From NCBI GenBank assembly GCA_035693025.1, contig DASSHI010000001.1:226045-290044 (forward strand): a DNA stretch of 64,000 nucleotides. Reading direction: 5' to 3'. Source of the stretch: VRUE01 sp035693025. Its GTDB lineage: Bacteria; Actinomycetota; Thermoleophilia; Solirubrobacterales; 70-9. Shown here one piece after another: positions 1 to 10,106 of the stretch (position 1 is the stretch's first letter; every line of letters starts with the position of its first letter). The notes beneath the pieces were generated by a model, which ran no database searches, was not told the DNA's origin, and worked only from the letters and a program-made list of their open reading frames with translations. Made by a program: the position numbers and the translations under genes.

Positions 1-677
1 GGCTGGAGATCGGGCGACTCGAGGGCGCCGAGACGCGCAGCGCCGAGGCCGAGGCGGCGCTCGGCGAGGCCGAGGCGCGGCGCGAGAAGCTGGCCGCGAA
101 GCTGAGCAAGGGCCGGGCCGCCGCCGCCGGCCCCCTGCAGGACCGCGTCGCTGCCGAGCTGGACGGCCTGGCGATGCCCGGCGCCAGCCTCGAGGTCGAG
201 CTCGCGCCGCACCCGGAGGGCTTCGGCCCGAACGGCCGAGAGTCGGTCGAGCTGCAGATCGCCCCCAATCCCGGCATGGCGCCGGCGCCATTGCGCGACG
301 CGGCATCGGGCGGCGAGCTCTCACGGGTGATGCTGGCGCTCAGCGGTCTCGGTCAGGGTGCCGGGGCGGGAACGCTGGTCTTCGACGAGATCGACGCGGG
401 GGTGGGGGGCAAGACGGCCGGTGTCGTCGGCGAGCGCCTGCGCGCCCTCGGCGACGGGCGCCAGGTCATCTGCATCACCCACCTCGCTCAGGTCGCGGCG
501 CTCGCCCCGACGCACTTCCGGCTGCAGAAGGACGTCAGCGGCGAGCGTGCCGCGGCCACGGTCGAGCGCCTCGACGGCGAGGCCGTGGTCGAGGAGGTCC
601 GTCGCATGCTCGGCGGCGAGAGCGCCGAGAGTGCCGCCGACAGCCATGCCCGGGAGCTCCTCGCCACGAGCGGTTAA
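1..677 (+). CDS. recN: DNA repair ATPase RecN, C-terminal part
   Basis: Only the 3' part of the gene is present; the reading frame starts at base 3 and the 5' end lies outside the window. RecN is an SMC-like ATPase that acts at double-strand breaks. The segment begins in the charged coiled coil (Glu/Ala/Arg-rich) and runs into the C-terminal ATPase lobe: signature SGGELSR, Walker B TLVFDEIDAG and the His-switch ITHLAQ, all near 305-490. The stop TAA at 675-677 is followed at once by steA, the usual actinobacterial order recN-steA-steB. The last three bases also form the start of a TAACCT box that may drive steA. Confidence 0.95.
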   Translation, partial: LEIGRLEGAETRSAEAEAALGEAEARREKLAAKLSKGRAAAAGPLQDRVAAELDGLAMPGASLEVELAPHPEGFGPNGRESVELQIAPNPGMAPAPLRDAASGGELSRVMLALSGLGQGAGAGTLVFDEIDAGVGGKTAGVVGERLRALGDGRQVICITHLAQVAALAPTHFRLQKDVSGERAAATVERLDGEAVVEEVRRMLGGESAESAADSHARELLATSG

Positions 678-680
678 CCT
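675..680 (+). promoter_or_regulatory. Putative -10 box for leaderless steA mRNA
   Basis: TAACCT fits the TANNNT pattern of actinobacterial -10 boxes and lies 6 nt before the GTG start of steA, with no Shine-Dalgarno between them. The TAA is also the stop codon of recN. No -35 box is obvious. Inferred from spacing shared with many genes of this window. Confidence 0.45.
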
Positions 681-686
681 CACCCG

Positions 687-1874
687 GTGGCCACCGCCAG
701 TCGTCGTCGCTTCCCTGCGCTGCTGTCGCGCCGCGACGGGGCGACCGCCGAGGAGCCGATCCACGGCAGCGTCAAGCTCGGCCGTCGCACCAAGGATCTG
801 GTCAAGCGGCTGCGGCCCGGCGACGTCGCGGTCATCGATCACGTCAACGTCGACCGGATCGCGGCCGAGGAGCTGATCGCCACCGGCGTGCGCGTCGTGA
901 TCAACGCCTCGCCCTCCAGCGACGGGCGCTATCCGAACGCGGGCCCGCTGCTCCTCGTCCACTCGGGCGTCACGCTGATCGACGTCGAGGGCGCGGATCC
1001 CTTCGAGCTGCTCGAGGACGGCACCCTGGTGACGGTCTGCGGCGGTGCGGTCTCGACGGGGGGCGAGGAGGTCATGCGCGGTCGCGTGCTCGACGTCGAA
1101 GAGCTCGAGGACCGACTCGCGGAGCAGCGCGCCCGGGTTGACGAGGCGCTTGCGGACTTCGCCGAAAACACGGTCGCCCATGTCCGTCAGGAGACCGACC
1201 TGCTCACGGGCGCGATCGAGTTCCCGGCGACGCGCACTTCGTTCCGCGACCGCCAGGTCCTGATCGTCGTCCGCGGCGATCGCCATCGCCGCGACCTGAA
1301 GGCGCTGAACGCCTACATCCGCGACGTGCGCCCGCTCGTCGTCGCCGTCGACGGCGGCGCCGACGGCTGCCTCGAGGCCGGGCTGAAGCCCGACGTGATC
1401 CTCGGCGACATGGACTCGGCGAGCGACGAGTCGCTGCGCTGCGGCGCCGAGCTGATCGTCCACGCCTACCCCGACGGCCGGGCTCCGGGGCGTGAGCGGC
1501 TGCTGGCGATGGGCCTGACGCATACGCTCGTTCCCGCCGCCGGCACCAGCGAGGACGTGGCGATGCTGATGGCCTTCGAGAAGGGGGCCGACCTGATCGT
1601 CAGCGTCGGCGCCCACTTCAACCTGATCGAGTTCCTCGATCGCAAGCGCGGCGGCATGTCCTCGACCTTCCTCACGCGACTGCGGATCGGCGAGAAGCTC
1701 GTCGACGCAAAGGGCGTCAGCAGGCTCTACAACCCGCCCTCGACCGTCGCGCCGGCAGCCCTCTTCCTCGTCGCTTTCGCGATCCTGCTGACGATCGTCG
1801 TGATCACCTCGCCGGCGCTCAACGACCTCTTCGAACTGCTCTGGCTGAAGGTGAAGATCTGGCTTGGGCTATAG
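687..1874 (+). CDS. steA: SteA-like cytokinetic-ring/thiamin-pyrophosphokinase-fold protein
   Basis: 395 residues from GTG at 687. The protein matches SteA, which in Corynebacterium and Mycobacterium works with SteB in cell-envelope remodelling at division. Residues ~180-330 have a thiamin-pyrophosphokinase-like fold (VVAVDGGADGCLEAG, VILGDMDSASDES), but the context and the C-terminal membrane segment (~residues 352-375, rich in Ala/Leu/Ile/Val) fit SteA rather than a thiamin enzyme. It lies between recN and steB, and its stop overlaps the steB TTG start. Assignment rests on fold plus synteny. Confidence 0.85.
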   Translation: MATASRRRFPALLSRRDGATAEEPIHGSVKLGRRTKDLVKRLRPGDVAVIDHVNVDRIAAEELIATGVRVVINASPSSDGRYPNAGPLLLVHSGVTLIDVEGADPFELLEDGTLVTVCGGAVSTGGEEVMRGRVLDVEELEDRLAEQRARVDEALADFAENTVAHVRQETDLLTGAIEFPATRTSFRDRQVLIVVRGDRHRRDLKALNAYIRDVRPLVVAVDGGADGCLEAGLKPDVILGDMDSASDESLRCGAELIVHAYPDGRAPGRERLLAMGLTHTLVPAAGTSEDVAMLMAFEKGADLIVSVGAHFNLIEFLDRKRGGMSSTFLTRLRIGEKLVDAKGVSRLYNPPSTVAPAALFLVAFAILLTIVVITSPALNDLFELLWLKVKIWLGL

Positions 1875-2730
1875 CGCCCGCTACCACGCCATGTCGCTGA
1901 TCGCGGTGTTCCTCGCCCTCGCGATCGGCATCCTGATCGGCGCCGAGTTCGGCGGCGACACGTTGACCAACACCCGCAAGGACCTCGAGCACAGCCTCAC
2001 CGGCAACCTCCAGGACGCGCGCCAGCAGGCCGACGAACTGAGCGGCGAACTCGGCCGGGCCAACGAGTTCTCCAGCCGGGTCTACCCGGTGCTGGTGCGC
2101 GATCGGCTGCGTGGGCGCCGCATCGGCCTCGTCGCCTTCGGCGACCTGCCCGGCGACGTCTACGGCGCAATCGAGGCGGCACTGGCGCCGGCGGGCGGCC
2201 ATCTGGTCGGCGTCGGCGTCGTGCGCGAGCCGGTCGACACCCACGGGCTCGCCTCGGACCTGGCCAAGACGCGCTTTGCCAGGGTCGCCCGCGATCCGGA
2301 TACCCAGACGGCTCTCGGGATCGGCTTGGGGCGGCAGGTCGTGCGTGGGGGGACGCTGCTGGACCCCGTGCGCAGCCATCTCTTCTCCCGCGCCAGCGGC
2401 AACTTCGGCGCACTCGACGCGGTGATCGTCGTCCGCGACCAGCCGCAGGAAATGGGGCCGGCGCAGCGCTCGGCCGCGGGGCGACTCGAATCGGGCCTGC
2501 TGAAGGGGATCACCGCCACCCACACCCCGGCGGTCGGGGTCGAGAGCAGCAAGACCGAACCGTCCTCGGTCTCCTTCTTCACCGGCAACGACCTCTCCAG
2601 CGTCGACGACGTCGACCTCGTCGCCGGCCGCCTCGCGACGGTCTTCGCCCTGCTCGGCGCCGAGGGCAGTTTCGGCGTCAAGGGCAGCGCCGACCGCCTG
2701 CTGCCCGACCTGCTCGAACCGCACGAATGA
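1864..2730 (+). CDS. steB: SteB/MctB-family envelope protein (copper transporter MctB-like)
   Basis: 288 residues. The N-terminus YSARYHAMSLIAVFLALAIG is the hallmark of the SteB/MctB (DUF3186) family: a short cytoplasmic tip, one membrane segment, then a coiled coil (~residues 35-75) and an extracytoplasmic domain. MctB is described as a mycobacterial copper-efflux outer-membrane protein; SteB is the partner that binds SteA at the septum. The start is TTG at 1864, which overlaps the last codons of steA, so translation is probably coupled. The next gene overlaps by 4 nt (ATGA). Confidence 0.85.
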   Translation: MGYSARYHAMSLIAVFLALAIGILIGAEFGGDTLTNTRKDLEHSLTGNLQDARQQADELSGELGRANEFSSRVYPVLVRDRLRGRRIGLVAFGDLPGDVYGAIEAALAPAGGHLVGVGVVREPVDTHGLASDLAKTRFARVARDPDTQTALGIGLGRQVVRGGTLLDPVRSHLFSRASGNFGALDAVIVVRDQPQEMGPAQRSAAGRLESGLLKGITATHTPAVGVESSKTEPSSVSFFTGNDLSSVDDVDLVAGRLATVFALLGAEGSFGVKGSADRLLPDLLEPHE

Positions 2731-3559
2731 CCTGGGTCGGCTTCCCGGTGGGAATTGCGGTGGCGCTGCTGGTCGTCCCGGCGGGGGTGCGCGGGATGCT
2801 CGATGCCGGGCTGGCGCGCGAGAACTTCCGCGGCGCCCGGCTCGCCTTCCCGCTCGGGGCGGTGCTGGCGACCGCGGCGCTGGTCGCTCTGGCGCCGCTC
2901 GCCTTCCTCGACGACCGCGGCAGCCTCGAACTGCTCGACCCGGAACTGCGTCGCTGGCTGCCCTACGTGATCGGCGTCGCCTTCCTCGGCTTTCTCGACG
3001 ACTCGCTGGGACAGGGCGAGGCCGCCGGCACGCCGCGCGGCTGGCGCGGCCACGCCCGGGCACTGCGCGAGGGGAAGCTCTCGACCGGGGCGATCAAGGC
3101 GATCGGCGCGCTTGCCCTCGCCGCCTATGTCGTCTCCGGCCGCGGGCTCGAATCGTGGCGCTACCTGGCCGACGTGGCGCTGCTGATCCTCGCCACCAAC
3201 GCCTTCAACCTGCTCGACCTGCGGCCGGGCCGGGCGGAGAAGGGGCTGGCGCTGCTCGGCGCCGCGCTCTGCCTCGGCGCCTGGACGCTCGCCCCGCTCG
3301 ACCTGCTGGGCATCTTCGCCGGGCCGGTGCTGGTCGGCGCCGCCTTCACCCTGAGCGAGCGGGCGATGCTGGGCGATACCGGATCCAATCTCGTCGGCGC
3401 GATCGGCGGGATCTGGCTGCTGGCGACGCTGGGGGGGACGGGCCGCCTGATCGCCCTCGGCGCGGTCGTCGCACTCACCGTTTTCGGCGAGTTGCGATCT
3501 ATTTCTCAGACGATCGACGCGGTTCCGCCCTTGCGCTGGCTAGACTCGCTCGGCAGAGA

Positions 3560-3563
<4 letters not shown>
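2727..3563 (+). CDS. MraY/WecA-like phospho-sugar transferase (PNPT family)
   Basis: 278 residues, strongly hydrophobic with about eight to ten membrane segments. PNPT enzymes move a phospho-sugar from a UDP-sugar to a polyprenyl phosphate. Family landmarks are visible: FLDDSLG (first Asp pair), NAFNLLDLRPGRAEK (the NxxNxxDG-like cytoplasmic loop) and MLGDTGSN near the C-terminal third. The sequence is shorter and more diverged than real MraY (about 360 residues), so the substrate is unknown. It sits between steB and pyrG with 4-nt ATGA overlaps on both sides, which suggests an envelope role linked to SteAB. Confidence 0.7.
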
Positions 3564-5233
<1,670 letters not shown>

Positions 5234-5243
5234 CCTGTCCCGC

Positions 5244-6353
5244 GTGGATCGGCTCCATGAGAGGTTCGTCCGGCTATGCGAGATTCGCAGCCCGACCGGC
5301 GAGGAGCGCGAGGTCGCCGACACTCTGATCGCCGAGCTGCGCGCACTGGGACTCGAGCTGAGCGAGGACGACGCGGCCGGCCCGGCCGAAGCGGGGGCCG
5401 GCAACATCCTCGCCCGACTGCCCGGGCGTGGTGAGCGATGGCTGACGTTTTGCGCACACATAGACACCGTGCCGCACGCCGGGCAGGTCGAGGTGGTCGA
5501 GGAGGAGGGAATCTTCCGCAGTCGCGGGGAGACGATCCTCGGCGCCGACAACAAGGCCGCGGTCGCGGTCTTCATGGAGCTCGTCGCCCGCGGCGTCGAA
5601 GAGCCGCCGCCGGTCGGGATCGAGTTGCTGCTGACGGTCGCCGAGGAGCAGGGGCTGCGCGGCGCCAAAGCCTTCGACGCCGGTGCCCTGCGGTCCGACT
5701 GCGGCTTCGTCCTCGATCACGCCGGACCGGTTGGCGAAGTGATCGTCGCCACCCCGACCCAACAGCGGATCCGGGCCGACTTCGTCGGCGTCGAGGCTCA
5801 TGCCGGGATCGAACCGGATGACGGCAACAGCGCCATCGCCGCAGCCGCAGCGGCGATCGACCGCATGGAGCTCGGCCGGCTCGACCCCGAGACGACCGCG
5901 AACGTGGGGCTGATCTCGGGCGGCACCTCGGGCAACGTCGTCCCCGGTCATTGCACGATCCACGCCGAGGCGCGCAGCCTCGACTCCGAGCGGGTCGCCG
6001 CGGTGGCGGGCGCGATGTCCGAGGCCTGCACCTGGGGTGCCAGCGAGCATGGCTGTGACGTCGACGTCCACCTCGAAGAGCTCTTTCGCGGTTACAGGCT
6101 GCCGCCGTCTTCGCCCGCCCTGGCGCTGGCCGAGGCGGGGCTGCGCGGCGCCGGCCACGAGCCGGTCCGCACCGCGATCGGGGGTGGGAGCGACGCCAAT
6201 GCCCTGCGCCTCGACGGCTTCGACTGCGTCCTGCTCGCGAACGGGACCAGCGACGTCCACACCTCCGACGAGCGGGTCGCGGCGCGTGACCTCGACACGA
6301 TGCTCGAGGTCTGCGAGGGAATCCTCACCGCGGCCGCCGCCGACGCGGAGTGA
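5244..6353 (+). CDS. M20-family metallopeptidase (PepT-like)
   Basis: 369 residues, GTG start. M20 peptidases are di-zinc amino- or carboxypeptidases of the cytoplasm. Expected metal-site motifs are present in order: HIDTVPHAG (His, Asp), ILGADNKAAVAVF (Asp), TVAEEQGLRGAKA (Glu-Glu), VLDHAGP (Asp) and a late GGGSDAN. The dimerisation insert lies between residues ~175 and 285. Tripeptidase T-like enzymes are the nearest recognised relatives, but substrate cannot be told from sequence. The 3' end overlaps the next gene by GTGA. Confidence 0.85.
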   Translation: MDRLHERFVRLCEIRSPTGEEREVADTLIAELRALGLELSEDDAAGPAEAGAGNILARLPGRGERWLTFCAHIDTVPHAGQVEVVEEEGIFRSRGETILGADNKAAVAVFMELVARGVEEPPPVGIELLLTVAEEQGLRGAKAFDAGALRSDCGFVLDHAGPVGEVIVATPTQQRIRADFVGVEAHAGIEPDDGNSAIAAAAAAIDRMELGRLDPETTANVGLISGGTSGNVVPGHCTIHAEARSLDSERVAAVAGAMSEACTWGASEHGCDVDVHLEELFRGYRLPPSSPALALAEAGLRGAGHEPVRTAIGGGSDANALRLDGFDCVLLANGTSDVHTSDERVAARDLDTMLEVCEGILTAAAADAE

Positions 6354-7396
6354 GCGGCGGGCTGAAGCTGCGCCGCGGCACCGTCGTCGCGGAGGACCCG
6401 CTGACGGTCGAGCTCGACGGCGAGCGCCGTCGGGCCTGGGCGGACGAGACGCTGCTCGGCGAGATGCGCGAGGGGGACGAGGTGGTCGTCAACGTGGCCG
6501 CCCTCGACCTGGGGCTCGGCTCGGGCGGCTTCGACGTCGTCCACGTCAACCTGACGCGCGGCCTCGTTGCCGACCCCGCGGATGACGCCCACGTGATCAA
6601 GCTCAACTACACCTCGCTCCAGCACCCAGTCAACTCGGTCGAGCTTCCGGTGCGCTTTTTGACTGATATGGGAGCAAAAGGCGCACCGGAAGCGCCGAAG
6701 CGGAAGATGGCGGTGCTCGTGCTGCCACTGCATGGGCATCTGGCGCCGGCCGCTTGGGCGGCCGCCCAAGCGGCGCCCGGCCTGCGGGTCGGCTATGTGC
6801 AGACCGCGGGCGGCGCCCTGCCGGGCTCGTTTAGCCGCGACGTGGCGCAACTGCGTGAGCGTGAGCTGCTCTGCGGTCACATCGCCGCGGCCCCCGCCTA
6901 TGGTGGGGAGCACGAGGCGCTGAGCGTCGTCGGCGCGCTCGACGCGGCGGCCAACCGCCTCGGTTGGGACGTCGCCCTGGTCGGTCCGGGCCCCGGCATC
7001 ATCGGCTCCGACACTCGCCTCGGCCATGGCGGCATGGCCGCCCTTGACAACGCCCATGCGGCGCTGGCGCAGGGCCTGCCGACCATGCTGTCGCCGCGCC
7101 TCTCGGCGTCCGATCCACGCGAGCGCCACCGAGGGGTGAGCCACCACACGCTGACCGTGCTCGAGATGCTGCTCGGTGTCGTGGACGTACCGGTGCCAAG
7201 CGGGCGCTCCGATGTCGCGGCGAGCCTGGGCGCGGTGGCGGGCGGTCGCCACGAGCTGCACGAGGCGGAGCCGGACCTGGCGGGCTACGCCGCGTCCGGC
7301 CTTCCGGCGCGCACGATGGGCCGTGGGATCTACGAAGATCGACTCTTCTTCGAAGCGCCCCTCGCCGCGGGCGCTCTCTTGCGCCGCGAGGAGTGA
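6350..7396 (+). CDS. DUF3866 family protein
   Basis: 348 residues, GTG start overlapping the upstream stop. Recognised as DUF3866, a family of unknown function conserved in Actinomycetota and often next to CTP synthase, M20 peptidase or xerD. The N-terminal 90 residues look like a small beta domain (RRGTVVAEDPLTVELDGERR); the rest is alpha/beta with glycine-rich turns (VALVGPGPGIIGSDTRLGHG, ~residues 210-230). Odd: residues ~98-115 are encoded by a 51-bp hairpin (6643-6693), AT-rich in its centre, and residues ~134-142 by a 26-bp perfect palindrome (6749-6774). The hairpin segment looks like an in-frame insertion. Confidence 0.75.
   Translation: MSGGLKLRRGTVVAEDPLTVELDGERRRAWADETLLGEMREGDEVVVNVAALDLGLGSGGFDVVHVNLTRGLVADPADDAHVIKLNYTSLQHPVNSVELPVRFLTDMGAKGAPEAPKRKMAVLVLPLHGHLAPAAWAAAQAAPGLRVGYVQTAGGALPGSFSRDVAQLRERELLCGHIAAAPAYGGEHEALSVVGALDAAANRLGWDVALVGPGPGIIGSDTRLGHGGMAALDNAHAALAQGLPTMLSPRLSASDPRERHRGVSHHTLTVLEMLLGVVDVPVPSGRSDVAASLGAVAGGRHELHEAEPDLAGYAASGLPARTMGRGIYEDRLFFEAPLAAGALLRREE
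6643..6693. repeat. 51-bp palindromic insert inside the DUF3866 gene
   Basis: Arms 6643-6660 and 6676-6693 pair over 18 bp: 13 bp of perfect complement (GCTTCCGGTGCGC against GCGCACCGGAAGC), one G-T, then four A-T pairs. The loop 6661-6675 is GACTGATATGGGAGC. The length is 17 codons, so it keeps the reading frame. Base composition is far lower in GC than the flanks. Confidence 0.75.
6749..6774. repeat. 26-bp perfect palindrome in the DUF3866 gene
   Basis: The half-site GCCGCTTGGGCGG followed by its exact reverse complement gives a gapless palindrome. It encodes an Ala-rich stretch. It lies 55 bp after the 51-bp hairpin; whether the two are related is not known. Confidence 0.6.
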
Positions 7397-7421
7397 GGCC
7401 CGCACGGGAGAACGATCCCGC

Positions 7422-8369
7422 ATGGCCGTCGCCGTCGCACCCCGTTCCGAGGTTGATGCGCGCTTCGAGGGGCTCGTCCTCGACTTCCTCTCCTACCTGG
7501 AGTTGGAGCGGGGACTCTCGCGCAACACGCTCAACGCCTACCGCACCGACCTGCTCCAGTACGGCGACTTCCTCGCCGGGCACGAGCTCGACGCGCTTGC
7601 CGCGCGCCCAGCCGACATCGGCGACTTCCTCGCCGACCTCGCCACCGGCAACGGCCGCCCCGCCTGTTCGGCGGCCACGGTGCACCGCAAGACCGCCTGC
7701 CTGCGCTCCTTCTACAAGCACCTGCGTCGCGACGAGCTGATCGGCGACGACCCGACCGCGTCGTTGAGTGCCCCGCGGCGAGCCAAGAAGCTGCCCCAGG
7801 TGCTCAACTACGCCGAGGTGCAGCGGCTGCTCGCCGCCCCCCGCGGCAGCGAGCCGACGACGCTGCGCGACCGGGCGCTGCTGGAGGTGATGTACGCGTG
7901 CGGGCTGCGCGCCTCGGAGACGATCGGATTGGGAATGTCGGACGTCGACCTGCGCGAGGGCCTGCTGCGAGCGCACGGCAAGGGCTCCAAGGAGCGGATC
8001 GTGCCGCTGGGCCGCAAAGCGATCGCGGCGATCTCGGCCTACCTGCGCGGCGGGCGTCCCAAGCTGGTTCCGCCGGAGCGCCACGAGGCACGCCTCTTCG
8101 TCAACTTCCGCGGCGGCCCGCTCAGCCGCCAGGGCCTCTACAAGATCGTCCAGCGTCACGCCCGCGAGGCCGGTCTCGCGGGCCGCATGAGCCCGCACAC
8201 GCTGCGCCACAGCTTCGCGACCCACCTGCTGGCGGGAGGCTGCGACCTGCGGGCCGTGCAGGAGATGCTCGGCCACGCCGACATCGCGACGACTCAGGTC
8301 TACACGCACCTCTCCGGCGAGCGCCTCAAGGAGGTCTACTTCGAGGCCCACCCCCGGGCCACGGAGTGA
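7422..8369 (+). CDS. xerD: Site-specific tyrosine recombinase XerD
   Basis: 315 residues from ATG at 7422; the frame is open upstream but this start gives the normal length. XerC/XerD resolve chromosome dimers at dif. SAM-like core-binding domain: residues ~15-105 (LSYLELERGLSRNTLNAYRT). Catalytic domain: ~120-310, with Arg in YACGLRASETIG, Lys in GKGSKER, HTLRHSFATHLL, GHADIATTQ and the nucleophile in VYTHLS. A stand-alone housekeeping context, with no mobile-element genes nearby, supports Xer rather than a phage integrase. XerC versus XerD is by best resemblance only. Confidence 0.9.
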   Translation: MAVAVAPRSEVDARFEGLVLDFLSYLELERGLSRNTLNAYRTDLLQYGDFLAGHELDALAARPADIGDFLADLATGNGRPACSAATVHRKTACLRSFYKHLRRDELIGDDPTASLSAPRRAKKLPQVLNYAEVQRLLAAPRGSEPTTLRDRALLEVMYACGLRASETIGLGMSDVDLREGLLRAHGKGSKERIVPLGRKAIAAISAYLRGGRPKLVPPERHEARLFVNFRGGPLSRQGLYKIVQRHAREAGLAGRMSPHTLRHSFATHLLAGGCDLRAVQEMLGHADIATTQVYTHLSGERLKEVYFEAHPRATE

Positions 8370-8370
8370 G

Positions 8371-8415
8371 CGCCGTAGAGGTTTGAGCCGGTATGCGGTT
8401 CAAACCTCTACGGCG
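8371..8415. repeat. 45-bp dispersed palindrome, copy 1
   Basis: Perfect 16-bp arms, CGCCGTAGAGGTTTGA (8371-8386) and its complement (8400-8415), around the loop GCCGGTATGCGGT. It lies one base after the xerD stop. Close copies occur at 39400-39444 and 51718-51762. Confidence 0.9.
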
Positions 8416-8442
8416 GGGGGATCGGTGAGGTAGAAATCGGGG

Positions 8443-9360
8443 ATGCCCGAGCTGCCCGAGGTCGAGACCGTCTGCCGGCAGCTCGAGCCGGAGCTGGAAG
8501 GGAAGCGGATCGAGTCGCTGGAGGTGTCCGACCCGCGCTGGTGCAGGCCGATGCCGCCCGTCGAGCTGGAGGCGGCGCTCGCGGGTCGGACGATCGAGCG
8601 GCTGGGGCGGCGCGGCAAGTACCTGCTGCTCGGGCTGGACGGGGGGCAGACGCTGGTCATGCATCTGCGGATGACCGGCAACCTGGTCCTGGTCGAAGGC
8701 GACGAGAAGCTCGACCCCTCGGAGGGAATGCGGCTGTACGAGGGCGAGCGCTCGACCTCCGAACGCCACCTGCGCGCCCGCTTCGTCCTCGACGACGGGC
8801 GTGAGGTCTGGTTCACCGACCCGCGCCGCTTCGGCGAGGCGCTGTTGCTCGACGACGACGAGCTCGACGCCCACTTTGCGCCCCGGCTCGGGATCGAGCC
8901 GTTCTCCGCGGAGTTCACTCCAGCGGCGCTGGGCGAGATCGCCGCCAGCCGCAGCGTGCCGCTCAAGTCGTTCCTGCTCGACCAGAAGGGAATCGCGGGA
9001 GTCGGGAACATCTATGCCGACGAGGCGCTCTTCCGGGCGCGATTGCATCCGCTCTCGCCCGCGGGCTCGATGAAGCCGGAGCACCTGGAGGGGCTGCGCG
9101 ACGCCGTCGTCGCGGCGCTCGAAGCCGGCATCGACGGCGGCGGGGCCTCGATCGACGACTACCGTGACGGGCGCGGCGAAAAAGGCCGGATGCAGGACGA
9201 GTTCCTCGTCCACACCCGCGAGGGCGAGCCCTGCCCGCGCTGCGACGGGACGATCGAGCGAATCGTCGTCTCCGGCCGCTCGACCTACTTCTGCCCGGGC
9301 TGCCAGGTGAAACTGCGGCGCCGGCCACGACGACGCCGTCCGGCCCGTCGTTCACCTTAA
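8443..9360 (+). CDS. mutM: Formamidopyrimidine-DNA glycosylase
   Basis: 305 residues. A base-excision repair enzyme that removes 8-oxoguanine and formamidopyrimidines. Proline-2 nucleophile and Glu-3 are in MPELPEVET; the beta-domain Lys is in GRRGKYLLL; the H2TH region includes DQKGIAGVGNIYADEAL. The C-terminal zinc finger is intact: CPRCDG, then 16 residues on, CPGCQ. A ~15-residue insertion after VEGDEKL (residues ~85-110) is longer than in most relatives. The basic tail (RRRPRRRRPARR) is unusual. It stands between xerD and recO in a repair cluster. Confidence 0.95.
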   Translation: MPELPEVETVCRQLEPELEGKRIESLEVSDPRWCRPMPPVELEAALAGRTIERLGRRGKYLLLGLDGGQTLVMHLRMTGNLVLVEGDEKLDPSEGMRLYEGERSTSERHLRARFVLDDGREVWFTDPRRFGEALLLDDDELDAHFAPRLGIEPFSAEFTPAALGEIAASRSVPLKSFLLDQKGIAGVGNIYADEALFRARLHPLSPAGSMKPEHLEGLRDAVVAALEAGIDGGGASIDDYRDGRGEKGRMQDEFLVHTREGEPCPRCDGTIERIVVSGRSTYFCPGCQVKLRRRPRRRRPARRSP

Positions 9361-9367
9361 GTCGGTT

Positions 9368-10096
9368 ATGGCCCCTGGCAAGACGCTGAAGACGGAGGCG
9401 GTCGTCCTGCGCAGCATTCGCTATGGCGAGGCCGATCGCATCCTCCATCTCTATACCGCGCAGCGGGGCCGCGTGGGCGCGATCGCCAAGGGGGCGCGGC
9501 GTCCCAAATCGCGCTTCGGCGGACGCCTCGAGCCCTTCTTCCGGCTCGACCTCCTGTTGCACGAAGGACGCGGGGAGCTGCTCACGGTCACCCAGGTCGC
9601 CACTGTCGACGGCTACCCCCGCCTGCGCGCCTCCGGCGCGGCGCTCGGGGCCGGCGCCCGGGCCTGCGACGCCGTCCTGCGCCTGCTCGACTCGGCCGAG
9701 GCCAATCCGCCCGCCTACAACCTGCTCTGCCGTTACCTCGCGCTGCTCGACGACCCCGCGGCGCCGAATGCGGCGGCGCTGCAGACGGCGCTCTCCTTCC
9801 GCCTCAAGCTCGCCCTCGCGGCGGGCTTCTCGCCCGAGCTCGGCTCCTGCGCGAACTGCGGCGAGGCCGAGCGCCTGGCCGGCTTCTCGGGCGCGGCGGG
9901 CGGCGTCGTCTGCGCGAGTTGCGAAGGGGGAGCCTTTCCGCTCTCGGAGGGAGCGCACCGCTTCATGGTCGAATCGATCGCCCGGCCGCTGACCGAAGCG
10001 CCCGAAGCCGCCGAGCTCGAGCTGCGCCAGGCAGAACGGGCGATCGGCGAGACGCTCGAGCATCACGCCCACGTGCAGCTTCGATCCGCGGCGTAG
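9368..10096 (+). CDS. recO: DNA repair protein RecO
   Basis: 242 residues, ATG 8 bp after mutM. RecO helps load RecA onto SSB-coated single strands (RecFOR pathway). N-terminal OB fold: TEAVVLRSIRYGEADRIL through the beta strands to residue ~80. Helical domain follows, with a zinc-binding site CANCGEA ... CASC at residues ~158-181. The order recO-dgt-dnaG is conserved in Actinomycetota. The stop TAG at 10094-10096 begins a TAGGAT box that may serve dgt. Confidence 0.93.
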   Translation: MAPGKTLKTEAVVLRSIRYGEADRILHLYTAQRGRVGAIAKGARRPKSRFGGRLEPFFRLDLLLHEGRGELLTVTQVATVDGYPRLRASGAALGAGARACDAVLRLLDSAEANPPAYNLLCRYLALLDDPAAPNAAALQTALSFRLKLALAAGFSPELGSCANCGEAERLAGFSGAAGGVVCASCEGGAFPLSEGAHRFMVESIARPLTEAPEAAELELRQAERAIGETLEHHAHVQLRSAA

Positions 10097-10099
10097 GAT
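10094..10099 (+). promoter_or_regulatory. Putative -10 box for leaderless dgt mRNA
   Basis: TAGGAT, whose TAG is the recO stop, lies 7 nt before the GTG at 10107. The earlier GTG at 10101 would then be upstream of the transcript start, so 10107 is favoured. Confidence 0.45.
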
Positions 10100-10106
10100 C
10101 GTGGCC

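Noticed and set aside
3155..3559. Long upstream extension of the CTP synthase frame
   Set aside because: It overlaps the PNPT gene in another frame and gives a low-complexity Arg/Ala peptide; ATG 3560 gives the conserved N-terminus.
8371..8415. Reading the 45-bp palindrome as an ordinary rho-independent terminator of xerD
   Set aside because: No T-run on either side, and near-identical copies lie inside recJ and at the end of an epimerase gene in both orientations.
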